From Arthonia radiata (taxonomy: Eukaryota; Ascomycota; Arthoniomycetes; Arthoniales; Arthoniaceae), in contig PSQN01000012.1 in assembly GCA_002989075.1 (NCBI GenBank), positions 1,364,001-1,428,000 of the forward strand: a stretch of 64,000 bases of DNA, written 5' to 3'. Shown here piece after piece: positions 21,225 to 32,564 of the stretch. The notes below the pieces were generated by a model. It saw only the letters and a list, made by a program, of their open reading frames with translations. It did no database searches and was not told the DNA's origin. The position numbers and the translations under genes were made by a program. The first letter of the stretch is position 1. Each line of letters starts with the position of its first letter.

Positions 21225-21695
21225 GATAATCTGGTCCACGTATAAGCAGCTGTGTGGCACCACTGATGAAAAGCCGTTGCGACCCTATGAAAGGATTTAT
21301 GAATCTTATAGCAGGTCAAAGATGAGCGTTTAAGAATGGTGCCGTATCTCAGAATACTGAAAGGTCAGTACAACTTGTAGCCTGCATCACGAGTTTGTCT
21401 GCGTGCCTCACCAAACGCAAGATACCGCCGTTTGATGATGCTAAAGCCTGATCTTGCTCGAACCAGCGAAGTGGCAACCTCTTCCAATTTTGGAAATCAA
21501 CAGGGGTGAGACAACCCCAGGAAGTAATGAAGATCAAGAGGGAGCTAAGGAAGAGGGCAAGGATACGAAACAGCATCTGAAGGAGAGTACATTCAGCTAC
21601 ACATGAGCGCATCAACATGCCAAACTGGTCATACTTGCATGAAGTCTATTTTACACAAAGGAGCTATGCTCCAAACAACTGGTGTTACCATTTGC
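21225..21695. other. Intergenic, no gene seen
   Basis: This separates the Ser-rich gene from the 3' end of KAR9. A 90-codon minus-strand frame (21618-21349) begins with a hydrophobic stretch but has no support. Confidence 0.4.
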
Positions 21696-24491
21696 CTACC
21701 GTTTCGGCGGGCCCGCAATATCGCTCCGCTTCCTGTTGAGCGGCTGCTGCCGTGGTGCCTTTCCAGGCAACCTGCCACTAGCAGCACTACCCACAGTCCC
21801 GGCGCTCGTCATCCTCGGCTTCGCTGGCACGGCGGGTATGGGTGTGGCGTTGACCTTCTGCAAGTTGCGGGCGGTCAACGAAGAGCTGGGTCGTGTGCCA
21901 GGCTGTGTAGCTGTGCTCGTCGGGCTGTCAAGCTCTGCCACATCGCTGCCTGGAGAAGTCGGAGCATCGAACACTGCCGATTGGCTGAGTACAAGGCTAG
22001 AGGGCCTTCTGAGCTTCGCCGCTGAGCCGGTTTGAAGCTGCGGACTCGGACTACCCACCACGGAGCTCGCCGCTGAATAGTTAGCTGACGTGCGCCGACT
22101 GTGAGTTGTAGATGGCGGCGTCATTGTCGCAAGAGACGCTTGTCGACGCATCGCGCCTGGCGGGGTGTACTTGACGGGAGTGACGACTTTGCGATATGGA
22201 CTTGGTTCAGTAACTGACATCGGCCGGAAGTTGTGTCCAATGGGCGTCCTGTTCAGATTTGAGCTGGAGGTCCATCGAGGCTTTGAGCCAGAGGATGATG
22301 GTGTTTGAGAAAGACGACTTGCGGGCCGCGCAGGCAGCGTTGATGATGATGGCGTTTGTGACAATCGACTGATGGGTCGAGCGGGCATCGTCGACGACGA
22401 GGGCGTCTGTGCAAGTCTGCTTGATGGTCGATTTGACAAAGGGGTGCGAGGCGTAGATGATGGAGATGACTTGGGTGTTTCGGCAGCACTTGATCGGGTG
22501 AGTGGTGTCTTCTGCTGCTGCTTCTGGCGAGCAGAGATGGGTGTGACTGGGATAGGAAGACTGGAGAAGCGTTTGGCGGCGGGCGTGGACGGCTTGGGCT
22601 CGGCCGTCACACTCGAGTCGCTGACCTGGCGCGACCTGGTCCCAGTGGAGCCATGAGTCCCCGCCTCAGATCGTCTCGTCCGGCTGACTGCTCGACTTGA
22701 TGGGCCAACGGAGGATGCTGGTGAGCTGCCCATTGAACCAACGTGGCTGCTCAAAAATGAACGATCTGTCGATATCGCAGACGATACTGAGTCTCGCAGC
22801 TCTTGCGTCTCTGTCGCATGGTAGTAATTCAAGGTCGAGTCCAAATTCTTGATGTCTGCTAGCGTGGCCTGCCATTTATTCTGGACATCGTTTTGAAGGC
22901 GAACGATCTCACCATTGACTGTCAAGCGATCCTTCACACCACGATCTACGAGACCAATGACACGCTCAATGGCTGGGCAGTAGTGCATTTTCTTCGCTTC
23001 GTAATTCTCGACCTTCTTCAACGTTGCCGGGGCATGTCGTAGTTCCGTGTTCGGGTCGAGGGCTTCGTCGAGCTTCGTTATGCTGCGATGCACCGAATCA
23101 ATCATTCTCAAGGCCTGCTTACCGGCATTCCTAAACACCAGTAGCCATTTGTCTTCGCCGAGTTCCCTCCTAAGTGACTCAGCATCAGCCTCCAACTTCT
23201 GCCACTGCTCTTCAAGCTGGTCCCGTCGATCGTCCAATTCGCCGGAAGCTGTTGGAAATTCCTTCTCGGCCTTGTTCTGGAACGTCTGTATCCGCATTGG
23301 CAGGAAGTCCAATGAAGCTCGCAGCGGCTGCATCCGAGCGAATAACCCAAGCAGACTACTGTCGTCTCCCGTATGGTAAGGGTGAGGCGACGGAAGCGGC
23401 GAAGAGTGTGAAAACAACTCGGCCTGCTTGTGTGGATCGCACCGCTGTGAAAGCCTCTTTTTGCTTGTTGGGCTGTCCGCCCTGTTCTCAATCATGTCTT
23501 CGAGCTCCTCCAGATCCATACCAATCGCCGACTCAGCCGGCACGTCTGCATCAAGCTTATGCCTTTGTTCTTCCATTTCGAATACCTGCCTCGACAGCTT
23601 CTCACATTCTTGCAAGATATCCTCAAAGACTGTGTTGCGAAGCTCTTGCCACTCCAAGCCCAGCTCCACTTGACGCTTGACGGCGCTTAAGCTGCTCTTG
23701 ATCTTTTGCCATTCCGTGATAATCTTCTCGAGCTCACGAACACTTTGTTGAAGCTCGTCGCCAGGGATGTCGCCAGCATCTTCCCGCATTTCAAGCTTCT
23801 CCACCGCGGTGACATATACATTGACCAGGCTGTCAAACTTCGTGATCGCGCCATCGACTTCATTCAAGCCTTCCCGTCCAGCCTGCGCAGCCCAGTCGAC
23901 GTCATCACGAGCATCGAGACCATCAAGTACCTCTGCAGCTTTGTTGATCCATGCTTGTATCTGCTTGGCTGCATCACCAAGTGCTCGTGAGGCCTTTGGG
24001 GCTGTTTGTATCGCTGAGATGGAACCCGATAATGAATTTGCATCCGGTAACGGTATTGACGTAAGTTGTGTGATCTGGTTATTGAAGGATACCCGTGATA
24101 TTGAATAGACCGAGTTGGTTCTTGACAGATTTTGAGACTTGATATGACCGTAGAAGCTGTCCGTGTCCGTGCCAGCATAACTTTCTCTTTTAGTATTGAT
24201 TGAGGCAGCGTCTGAGCGGTCTTCGTGATGTGGAGGTGTTGGCGGCCGTGCCCACATCTTCGGTGTCTGCTTCGAGTTCTCTCTTGAATGTGTGGGAGTG
24301 TGTGCAGTTCGAAATGTAGCGTTACTCGACGATGAGGATGCTGCACGCGACGCCCGGCTTGTCATGGCTGAGGCCGGTCGCTGTGCATGTGTCCGGGCCG
24401 GGAAGTATTCTCCACTGTCATTTCTCTCATGGCCGTATACTGCAGCTCTATTGCCATTTGGGTAGCTTGAGGTCGCGTGCGCCGCAGCCAT
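21696..24491 (-). CDS. KAR9: KAR9 spindle-positioning protein
   Basis: Links microtubule plus ends to actin transport by binding EB1 (Bim1) and so orients the spindle. It is a single exon of 931 residues. The Ser-rich N-terminus of about 110 residues is followed by a helical KAR9 domain at about 130-560, which includes AIQAWINKAAEVLDGLD, VRELEKIITEWQKIKSSL and the diagnostic AIERVIGLVDRGVKDRLTVN. The C-terminal 350 residues are basic and rich in Ser, Pro and Arg, as expected for a microtubule-binding tail, and include three near-identical RLxQTPSSS repeats. A Thr-Pro-Ile-Pro near the C-terminus fits the [ST]xIP motif that EB1 proteins bind. The frame is open upstream to GTG at 24542 but without an ATG, so 24491 is the first plausible start unless an upstream exon exists. 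Confidence 0.9.
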   Translation of the reverse strand: MAAAHATSSYPNGNRAAVYGHERNDSGEYFPARTHAQRPASAMTSRASRAASSSSSNATFRTAHTPTHSRENSKQTPKMWARPPTPPHHEDRSDAASINTKRESYAGTDTDSFYGHIKSQNLSRTNSVYSISRVSFNNQITQLTSIPLPDANSLSGSISAIQTAPKASRALGDAAKQIQAWINKAAEVLDGLDARDDVDWAAQAGREGLNEVDGAITKFDSLVNVYVTAVEKLEMREDAGDIPGDELQQSVRELEKIITEWQKIKSSLSAVKRQVELGLEWQELRNTVFEDILQECEKLSRQVFEMEEQRHKLDADVPAESAIGMDLEELEDMIENRADSPTSKKRLSQRCDPHKQAELFSHSSPLPSPHPYHTGDDSSLLGLFARMQPLRASLDFLPMRIQTFQNKAEKEFPTASGELDDRRDQLEEQWQKLEADAESLRRELGEDKWLLVFRNAGKQALRMIDSVHRSITKLDEALDPNTELRHAPATLKKVENYEAKKMHYCPAIERVIGLVDRGVKDRLTVNGEIVRLQNDVQNKWQATLADIKNLDSTLNYYHATETQELRDSVSSAISTDRSFLSSHVGSMGSSPASSVGPSSRAVSRTRRSEAGTHGSTGTRSRQVSDSSVTAEPKPSTPAAKRFSSLPIPVTPISARQKQQQKTPLTRSSAAETPKSSPSSTPRTPLSNRPSSRLAQTPSSSTMPARPISRLSQTPSSSTLPARPASRLSQTPSSSGSKPRWTSSSNLNRTPIGHNFRPMSVTEPSPYRKVVTPVKYTPPGAMRRQASLATMTPPSTTHSRRTSANYSAASSVVGSPSPQLQTGSAAKLRRPSSLVLSQSAVFDAPTSPGSDVAELDSPTSTATQPGTRPSSSLTARNLQKVNATPIPAVPAKPRMTSAGTVGSAASGRLPGKAPRQQPLNRKRSDIAGPPKR

Positions 24492-25401
24492 GTTGGGGGT
24501 CGGTGGGCTTCGCTTGGCGTTCAGCTGGCCAAGGCTGTTCACGGAGACCGACGGCTGTTGCTGGGGACTATGAATGCCAGGAAGCTTTCGTTGTGTGAGC
24601 AGTCAAGCTCGTACGATTCTTCAAGCCTGCATGCTGTCGAGAGTGTTGCCAGCAGAGCGCTGAGTGGAGATGGGTGGAGGCTCTCCAAGACGTGCGAGAG
24701 GGAAAGTAGCACAACCGTGGAAGGCCTGAGGAAGCAGCAGCCGGCGAAGTTGGAGAATGATCAGATGAGAAGCTGTTTGAACTCCTGTGAGGTGTAGTAG
24801 GAGCGTTGTGTGCGAAACGGAAGGAGTTGATGTGTACGCGACTTTCCGGCTGCAAGCTGTGACGAAAGCGGAGGCCTTGGTTCCTTCCCTCAAACGAGAC
24901 CGAGAAGCGAGCAAATTGAATAGTGTCCGTCCGAGCGAGGTCAGAAGTAATCCAAGGGTCATCAGTATCGGTAACAAGCCAGCACTCGTTGCATTCGTGA
25001 TGTTCAAAAGATGTCAAAAGTATCGCGCTAGACGCACCATGCATGTCTGATGCGCGTCACTTTAAGAACTCTGGGCCTCAAAGTTGCAGCGATACCGCAG
25101 CTCAGCGCAGCCTCGACTATTGAACTACACATTGGGCATCATAGGCCTTGGCCTTGCGTAGGGATTATTGCTTAGTGCTAGCTCCCCACAAGTAAGTGCG
25201 CTTTGAGAAGCATCTGCGTCCTTGAAGGCGCGTGCATGACTGAATTGACTCTAATGTACTGCCGTTGAATCATATCTCATGCTCTCACAGGGGTATCACG
25301 AACTCAACGAACGACGCGTCGCGCTCTGTTTACCAAAAAGCTCTCCAAGCTGCTAGCTTGTGTGGGTCCATCTTCGCACCTTTTCCACGCAGCCGGTCCC
25401 T
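24492..25401. other. Intergenic upstream of KAR9
   Basis: Contains the KAR9 promoter and the 3' flank of the next minus-strand gene. A 158-codon minus-strand frame (25044-24568) lies just upstream of KAR9 but has no domain and no clear splice into it. Confidence 0.4.
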
Positions 25402-26988
25402 TTACCATGGGACTGCCGACATGCCATTCTGATCGTGTCCTGGATCCATCCGCAAGATCGGTCGCTCGATCCTCATTGCCTCATGATGCTCCTCCCACTC
25501 ATGCGTTAGTTCTTCTCGCACAGTCCGGCACCACTTCACCAGGGCCTCGTCAAAAGTCTGCCACGCGGTCGCGCTGCCACCGTTGACAACGCCGGGGACG
25601 TCGACCCTCAATAGGCAGTCCCAACGCAGCTCTGACGCCTTCATCCAGTAGCGCAGATTCTCCGAGCATCGGTAGGGCCTTTCAACGTCTGCATTAAACT
25701 TTTTGATTTCTTCAAAGTGTCGTCGTGATTTTCGTACAAGTTCATTATGCAGTTGAACAAGGCGTCGACCATCGCGCAGCGCCGATAGAAATAGCGTTGG
25801 CTCGTTGTCGGTTGGAGCAGTCCATTCGGGTAGCGTCGTGGGGTCTGGGTCAAAAGATTTCAAGAACTGCCATTCTCGCTCACGCTCTCTACCCGTCCAA
25901 TCGCCGCTCTGCCACTGTGACTTTTGCAAATGCTCATGCTCCGCTTTCTCCGCCTCTTCATCTTTTGCTACCAGCTCTTCGATGCCGGTCGCCCATGTGC
26001 TGATCTGATCGATCTCGGGCTGCTTCATGCCTCCCGCAAAGTTACGCGTTGCCATCTTCTTGAGAACTTCGAGGACATTGAAAAGCTCGGCTCGAATGCG
26101 CCGCTCCGACTTGATTGAGTATAGCCTGTGCGGTCGCTCGTGCGCTGTATAGAAATTCTTGGCCGCTCGGATAGCAAGCGTAGTAAGGTCTAGAACTTGC
26201 AGTCCTTGGATCTCATACCACCCCTGCATATTGTCGTGCTTAGGTGAGGGTGAGCTCTCTTCGTCGCTGAGTGTCGGTTCCGTAGGGACTCTGCTAGCCT
26301 GGTCGGCTTGCACGTCTTGCAAGAGCTTCTTCGCATCCTCGAGAGCCTCCCGTAGCTCACGTCGGAGCACATTCAAGTTTGGGGGCGGTGGAACATAGGT
26401 AGACTTCTGTTTGTATGTGCTGACTGTAGGTGGCAGAATGAAAGAGTTGGGCTCGTCCCAATTGCCGTCGAAAGACACCTGATCAGGGGAAGATACAAGC
26501 GAGCAATCCTCATTTGCCGGAGCACCATTTGAAATATCAAGACTTGAAAGACTGCTCAAAAATGAAGTGTCGAGCGATGTCGGATCGGAATTAGGCGATG
26601 TATATGATGATCCCGACACAGTCCGTGAGCCAGACTCTTTCTTGAATGGGTCATCTCTTGCCAGCTGCGCTCCTTTTCCGTCTAGTAATCCTGTCCTAGC
26701 AAAAAAGTGTTGTACGTGTGTAATCGTCCCCAAGCTCATGACACTGTCCCTGTTCCTCGCAGAGTCGGCGAACGCTGTGCCTTGGGGCCGCCGAAAGCCA
26801 CGTCTCTTTCCGACCACGCTGTCCAGTGAAGTGCCATTCTGTGATACTCCAGAGACGCTTGTGGCTGAAGATCCGGCTGACACGGTTCGCTCGAGCCTTG
26901 AGGCAGCGACAAGCCCAACAGAGGGTGAAACGGATGGTGAGGTGCCAGTTTCGGAACAGGTGTCGGAGGACAGGCTGGTGTCGGCCAT
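25402..26988 (-). CDS. Conserved fungal protein of unknown function
   Basis: A single exon of 528 residues. The first 200 residues are Ser/Thr-rich and disordered. From about 205 there is an ordered helical region: NLNVLRRELREALEDAKKLLQDVQ, then LQVLDLTTLAIRAAKNFYTAHERP, then RIRAELFNVLEVLKKMATRNFAGGM. A C-terminal third is rich in Trp, Arg and Glu (WTGREREREWQFL, CSENLRYWMKASELRWDCLL, WCRTVREELTHEWEEHH). The pattern looks like a conserved fungal cytoplasmic protein, but I cannot name the family. The short segment HVQHFFARTGLLDGKG near residue 92 is probably a conserved peptide in the otherwise disordered part. No membrane helix or signal peptide is visible. Confidence 0.78.
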   Translation of the reverse strand: MADTSLSSDTCSETGTSPSVSPSVGLVAASRLERTVSAGSSATSVSGVSQNGTSLDSVVGKRRGFRRPQGTAFADSARNRDSVMSLGTITHVQHFFARTGLLDGKGAQLARDDPFKKESGSRTVSGSSYTSPNSDPTSLDTSFLSSLSSLDISNGAPANEDCSLVSSPDQVSFDGNWDEPNSFILPPTVSTYKQKSTYVPPPPNLNVLRRELREALEDAKKLLQDVQADQASRVPTEPTLSDEESSPSPKHDNMQGWYEIQGLQVLDLTTLAIRAAKNFYTAHERPHRLYSIKSERRIRAELFNVLEVLKKMATRNFAGGMKQPEIDQISTWATGIEELVAKDEEAEKAEHEHLQKSQWQSGDWTGREREREWQFLKSFDPDPTTLPEWTAPTDNEPTLFLSALRDGRRLVQLHNELVRKSRRHFEEIKKFNADVERPYRCSENLRYWMKASELRWDCLLRVDVPGVVNGGSATAWQTFDEALVKWCRTVREELTHEWEEHHEAMRIERPILRMDPGHDQNGMSAVPW

Positions 26989-27942
26989 GCTTGCTGGGAC
27001 GCGTCGGCTTCCGATGCTTTAAAGTAGAAATGCTGTGTGTATTTGCAAGTCCAGCACAAGACCTGCTCAGCCGAATCGCTACCGGTAGCGAGCTCTGATC
27101 ATGATTATCTGGCCTCCGATCAAAGGGATGGAAACACCGAAATTGGACGGTAAATTATTGCAAGGTTCAGGGGAACGCGCCAGCGGAGCTCGGGTGTTGC
27201 CGCGATGGTAGACGCGTAGCTGCCCGATCCGGTATCTTGTTATTCGTCCCTTTTCTTGCCGACGTACGTCGTTTTTACCTATGCTCAGACTTTGACCTTT
27301 GACCATCATGGCGAAGCAAAATGTGAGATATCATCGAGCGCTGCAGCAACTACACGGAGGCTCTGAGGTCCAATATCTCCTCTTTTCTGTCTTTGAGCCA
27401 CAGGAGTGCCCTTGCCTATCGTTCACGTGGAGCTCGACGACGAACAACCCCTGCGGTAGTGCTTCTCTGCACGCGGAGGATGCCTAGAACTACCACGCTG
27501 TGACGCCGTCCAGATTGTTAAGTACCCTACTTCCCATTGCAGCATGTATATCTTGCTATAGACTCGTTGCCATCACGAAGAACACCAACCTGTTTAGGGT
27601 CATGAGCTTTCAGACCTTCAAAGACCGCGCAGCTGCCCATCTACTGTGTGCTACGCTCGGTGTTCTTCGGAACAGATTAATTCAGTGTGTTCAAATGACG
27701 TTAATTCTATCTGTGGGATCAATCCTTCTCGAATCCTCGCCCCTACGAGTCAACGAGTGGCTTCCATCTTTCCAATTGCCACGTATCGCTAATCCGTAGC
27801 GTCTCCTGCACATCGATAGATGCTCTGTCACTCAAGACTCGCACGCCGCTCGATCAAGGCCTCGCCCTTGGCCGTCCCACCTGCTCCTAAACAGCCCATT
27901 CGGCATTGTCGCTAAGGTCCCCTGGCTTTCATATACACTTAC
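26989..27942. other. Intergenic, divergent promoters
   Basis: It lies between a minus-strand and a plus-strand gene. Two small plus-strand frames (27299-27487 and 27500-27799) have no support. Confidence 0.45.
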
Positions 27943-28842
27943 ATGATGTCAGATCAGACACCAGTATTGTCGTCGACTCAACCGTCATCGAAGCCTAGAT
28001 TTAGGCCAAAACCTCGAAGAAGACCAACGCCTGTTGAACAGCCAAAACCCGAGCTAGAGTGGCCCACGTGCATAGATCCGAGAACTCTCATCTTCACAGA
28101 AGACGCCAAAGTCGACTTCGAAATTCCGATCAGAATCTTCGAAGCTCCGATCGACATGATACCGACAAGTCAGTTCGTCTTCAAAGTTGGAGACGTCGTC
28201 GTAGCCAAAGGCATGCGGACCGAAGTCTTCAGGGTAAAGATGAAAGCCCTCGATCTAGGCGCGCAGGAGATCACGTTCGTCCATGGCTTCCGGAGCAATC
28301 AAGAATATGACCCATATGACGCGCGCTGCCAGCTTGAGCGTCGCACCGCCGCCGACGACTCTTTTGGCGTAAGAATACATGGTGTGCACGAGCCTGATCC
28401 AAAAGTATCTCAACTCCGTCCCAGGGAAAGCCGCAAGGACGTGGAAATTCAAGCATCCTCGTGGTGCTGACAAACTCGCTTTCGGAGACAGCATGGAAAT
28501 CACGACCATTAAAGGCAAGGTCTCACAAACCGGGCAGATCATGCTGCACGATAGCAACCGTGACGGTGGTGATAGGGATATGCTATTTCAGCTCAACGCA
28601 AAAGCAGATGGACCCGAAGCTACTACCAGGGCAGGGCCAAGAAGTATGCGGACGGCTGGCAGCTCTTCATGGCCATCAGTTATGCGGCGTTGTATCACAC
28701 GCATGAGCAGGTGAAGAACGGAATGGAGACTCAGAACAAGCAGAGAGCGGCCATTGAGAAAGACTCACACTGCAAGCGAGACCGCGACGATTGGGACAGC
28801 GACGCGACCAGCCCGAAGAAGCCAAAGACGATGCGGGCGTGA
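27943..28842 (+). CDS. Putative three-exon gene, unknown function
   Basis: Exon 1 (27943 to about 28368) codes a Lys/Arg/Pro-rich start and then an ordered segment: DFEIPIRIFEAPIDMIPTS, then VFRVKMKALDLGAQEITFVHG. It probably joins an exon of about 28454-28519 (HPRGADKLAFGDSMEITTI) and a last exon of about 28576-28842. The last ends with YADGWQLFMAISYAALYHTHEQ and a basic SPKKPKTMRA tail. These junctions keep the frame for 252 residues but were chosen by eye, and the second donor (GTCTCA) is weak. I recognise no domain. The basic tail could be a nuclear signal. The middle may be spliced differently or carry a frameshift. Confidence 0.45.
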
Positions 28843-30424
28843 CGGAATACCGTTGTTGTATGGTGAGCAAGCCATCAAAGACTCCGCATGTGAGCGTCCG
28901 TATATATCGATGCAAAGATCGTATGGATGTGCGTGTTGCCAAATCGTCGAGCTTGCCCAGCTGGTGGTCGCCCATCATCTGACGCCATGCCATCGCCAGC
29001 GAAGCCCAAAGCAATCTTTGAGGCTGACGCGGTAGTTTTACTGATTTGATTCACACCGCACCCCAACCTGCTGTGACCGTTCACATCAAGATGTCCCAGC
29101 AGTTTATTCACGCCTTGCCGTCGTGCCCATGTCATGCTCGACTTACGTGCGGCTGCCGCAACACCTTGCGATGCAACCATAACGGAATCAAAAACTGACG
29201 CGAATTTCCTCGTTCTGGTACTCGCCGCAAAATGTGTTAGCACCTTAGAGCTTCAGCAATGACGTCACATGTTTACCATTTCACAATTTAGCAAAGAGGA
29301 CGCTGCGGTTACACTGCTCAACATCAAATGCCCAACCCCTCCTAGTAAAACGATTTCAGACTTGTAAAGATTAGCAGACGCATGCAAGCCACTCTCATCA
29401 GAATGGCCACACGAGCACGTTCCCCCGCCTACTCAACCTCATTAGTAACTCACACAACCAGATCTCATACAAAGTCGAGGGGACGGTCCAAGGTGCGTAT
29501 CTGCGTTTACGTCTGCATACAACGCTTCCCGCTGACAGTTGCTCCAGGCGTCAATTTTCGGTAGGTCATCGCATCCCTGCGAACCGACCGAAGTTTCTGA
29601 TCTAGCGCAGGTCGTTTGCCCAAAGCAAAGCACAGGGGCAGGGCCTGACGGGCTTCGTGCAGAATAATGATGAGTGAGTACGGCGGTGCTTTCTTCTCTT
29701 TCTCTAATTTAGAGCTAATGAGTGTATAGTGGCACCGTAAGCACGACATTCTCCATTCCAGAGAGAGGGAGACAGAGAGAGTAGTATCATCTGACAGACG
29801 CAGGTATCCGGTGAAGCCCAAGGCGACAAGGCCAAGGTCGATGTACGTACCGCAACCCGTACTAGGTGGAGCTGTGGTCACTGAGAATAATGCAGGAGTT
29901 CGTTCAGCAACTCTATACAGCAAAATCGCCCGCCAGCGTCAAGAAGGTAGAGCCGACGCCGATTGATACGAAGGAGGGCGAGACGGGCTTTGGTGCGGAG
30001 TGAGTGCTTGCGGCGTGAGTTTGGTAAAGGCTGATGATGGGTAGATAAGGTGAAGAGGGGTATGAGTCGGACGGAGGTGTGATGTGGGAGAGGAGGGATG
30101 TGGATGATGAAACAGACGAGGCGCAGGCGAGCATCACGCAAATGAAACATTTAGGCAAGACGGGTGGAGGAGGCGAGCATCATACAAGAGAAGTCTCCAA
30201 GACGGGCATTCTGATCAACGATGCTGGCATAATGGTACGAATATTACATGCCCAGACCCTCCATACACAGTCTGCTTCTCCGCTCAGTGGTATCATAAAG
30301 TACACATCGAAGTATGTGCAATCCCATCAACGCCAACCTATGCTTCCAATCTCACCCGCAATGCACAAACACAAATTCACCATTCCCCATCGACCTCTAT
30401 CGATCATGCCTCCCCAACCGACCT
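28843..30424. other. Intergenic, perhaps a small spliced gene at 29.4-30.0 kb
   Basis: A plus-strand ATG at 29382 opens a short basic frame that could splice at GTGCGT (29495) into later pieces. An open stretch at about 29807-29967 could be a last exon. I could not build one consistent product, so nothing is called. No other gene is evident. Confidence 0.35.
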
Positions 30425-31378
30425 CTACCGATCATGTCGCCTTGAGCTCCGTCTCCCACTCTCAGGGATCTCCCTCTGCGCAAAATTCCCACCCCCATAC
30501 GCATTCGGATCCACGGTCCTGAATCCACTCTTCTTCCTTCTTGGCGGCTGCTCTGGCGTCATATCACTCTGCTCTTCAATAACCTCCACCACATCATCCC
30601 CACTCACCCGCCTCTCCTCTTCCACCTCAACCTCATGCGTCTCCCTCTCACTCACATGCTCCTCCTGCGGCGGCGGCGGCGGCGGTCTACTCCGCTCCGT
30701 CCTCCTCGTCTCCTCCACTAATATCCTCTCCCGTCGTCTCGGCGGCGGGGGCGCCGGCACCGAGCTCCGCGAGCTCATCTCGGACCTATGTGTCCGCGTT
30801 CTTCTACTCCGGCGTGACCGGTCCGAGCGATGGTGTATCCGCACTTCCTCGACGGCGTCCTGGCCCTCGATGATGCCGGTGCCGCGCGAGCGGGTGAGCG
30901 TGTAGATGAGCCAGACGAGGAAGATGAAGCCGGCGACGGCGCCGAGGGTTGCGCCGACGACGACGCCCGGTTTGGCGCCGGTGAGGTTGTAGGAGAGGGG
31001 GATGACGTTTGTGTGGAGGGCGCGGCGGGTAAGGAGGTGGGTGTTGGGATCTGAGGATTCTAATGTTGGGTCGGGGAGGGAGCGGCGGGATAGTAAGTGT
31101 GTGCTCGCATCTGGAGATTCGAGTGTGAGATCGAGGAGCGAGCGGCGGTCGTGGTTGGAGAGGTGGAAAGTGCCGGTTGTTTGCTCGTAGGAGGAGATGG
31201 GCTCGAGGGGGAAAAGCGCTGGGTAGATTGTGTCGCTGGACCGGGGTTTGAGAATGGTGGTGGCCATGTTGGTATTGCTGGGCTCGGCGTGTCTGAGAGA
31301 GAGACGCCTTAGTTGAGGCATTCGGGTGGTGATTTGTTTGCTGTTTGCTAATGTGTAGTGCAATGGAAACGGCGGCAT
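30425..31378 (-). CDS. Single-pass membrane protein with Arg/Pro-rich cytosolic tail
   Basis: A single exon of up to 317 residues. The N-terminal half is Leu/Ser/Arg-rich and contains two copies of a repeat (RRSLLDLTLESPDASTHLLS and RRSLPDPTLESSDPNTHLLT). One strong membrane helix follows at about 134-158 (GVVVGATLGAVAGFIFLVWLIYTL), then a tail with many Arg, Glu and Pro residues, including two poly-Pro runs. It ends in a conserved-looking GFRTVDPNAYGGGNFAQREIPES segment. The layout suggests an anchored protein with a scaffold or signalling tail, but I know no specific role. The true start may be the Met near residue 20 or 38. The opposite strand has long frames that are shadows of the Arg/Pro bias. 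Confidence 0.65.
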   Translation of the reverse strand: MPPFPLHYTLANSKQITTRMPQLRRLSLRHAEPSNTNMATTILKPRSSDTIYPALFPLEPISSYEQTTGTFHLSNHDRRSLLDLTLESPDASTHLLSRRSLPDPTLESSDPNTHLLTRRALHTNVIPLSYNLTGAKPGVVVGATLGAVAGFIFLVWLIYTLTRSRGTGIIEGQDAVEEVRIHHRSDRSRRSRRTRTHRSEMSSRSSVPAPPPPRRRERILVEETRRTERSRPPPPPPQEEHVSERETHEVEVEEERRVSGDDVVEVIEEQSDMTPEQPPRRKKSGFRTVDPNAYGGGNFAQREIPESGRRSSRRHDR

Positions 31379-32564
31379 GGTATTCTCCAGGGCAACAAAA
31401 TTGTCTGGAGGGCGCCTCTGGCGGCGTGAAGACGGAGTTCAGTCTCTTGTATAGCAACTCAAAGCTTGCTACTATCGCTGTCGTCGGACTTCGCGGCGGT
31501 CGTGCAGATGACGTGGACTGCTGAATTCGGCGGAAGTAGCGGGGCAATCAAGTTTGCGCGGCAGGCGGTATGTATCGAGGAATCTGTCGAGATTGAAGAG
31601 AGCGCCGACAGACACGAAGCGAAGGAAGAGCGGCTAGCGAGAGATTGAAGAAAGAGCAACAATGACGAGTGTGAGAGGGTGGAAACATAGGCAAGAGTGT
31701 CCATTAATTCGCAAATGGCTGGTTGAAATCCGTGGCGGGGAGATGGGTGTGGCCCGTGCTCCTCCCGCACCGTGCCAATCACCCGCGTCACGACCGCGCG
31801 CTTCACCAATTTATCCTTGCTCAACTCCTCCATGCTTTTATTAATTTGCCAACTCTGCCTTGGCTATCAGGTTGATGCGCTGGTATGGGTCGCTGTCTGA
31901 CGTGGCTGCCGAGAAGTCGGCCCTGTCAGAATCATCTCCGGACCGAGGCCGTCTTGCAACTATCCTAGCAACTGCGAATCGTTATTCACGGAGTGGAAGG
32001 GCTAAATTATCCCATACGATTGCTTAGGATGGTGTGCAATATGATGATCTGTTTGATGCAAAACGAGATAGAGCACATTGCTTCCAAGAGCTTTTGAGAC
32101 TCATTGCCTCGCTCTCTTCCACCGTGTTGGACTTGGACCGGAAGACCAGCCATATGTTGTCCGCCAACGCTGCTTTGGCGCGTGGCAACATAGCACTGTG
32201 ATCCTGAAGTCCGTCGCAGCTGCTCTTAGGCAGTCAGCGTGCTCGTGCTATCATAGAGATACCGGGGTTCGCTGTCTAATGAAGGTCAGCCGATAAAGGA
32301 GATGTACAGCTGGCACATATTCTAGGACTCGGACGCGATCACCGCACGCCCTTAAATAAGAGAGTAAATCGCAAGTTGCATATATGGAAATGCAGACGAT
32401 ATCTTCCACTTATGCGTTGCACGAAACGGTCTGCAAATATTGGATCTTGATGTGCATCTTCATTCGAGATCTGTATAGCACGTCGAGAATGCCATCGTGC
32501 TGCTGCAATGTCTGCTTCCACGCAGTCTTCCGTTGCATCTGCTTCGCTCTTCATCGCCTTGTCT
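31379..32564. other. Intergenic, no gene seen
   Basis: Divergent or terminal flanks of the membrane-protein and eL27 genes. A 124-codon minus-strand frame (31833-31459) is not supported. Confidence 0.45.

Noticed and set aside
21603-24346. Long open frames on the strand opposite KAR9
   Set aside because: They mirror the Ser/Pro/Arg-rich KAR9 tail and have no domain of their own.
29382-29967. A small spliced gene with a basic N-terminus
   Set aside because: Several alternative joins were possible and none gave a single convincing product.
30804-31547. A 247-codon minus-strand frame full of Pro, Arg and His
   Set aside because: It overlaps the membrane-protein gene in another frame and looks like a composition shadow.
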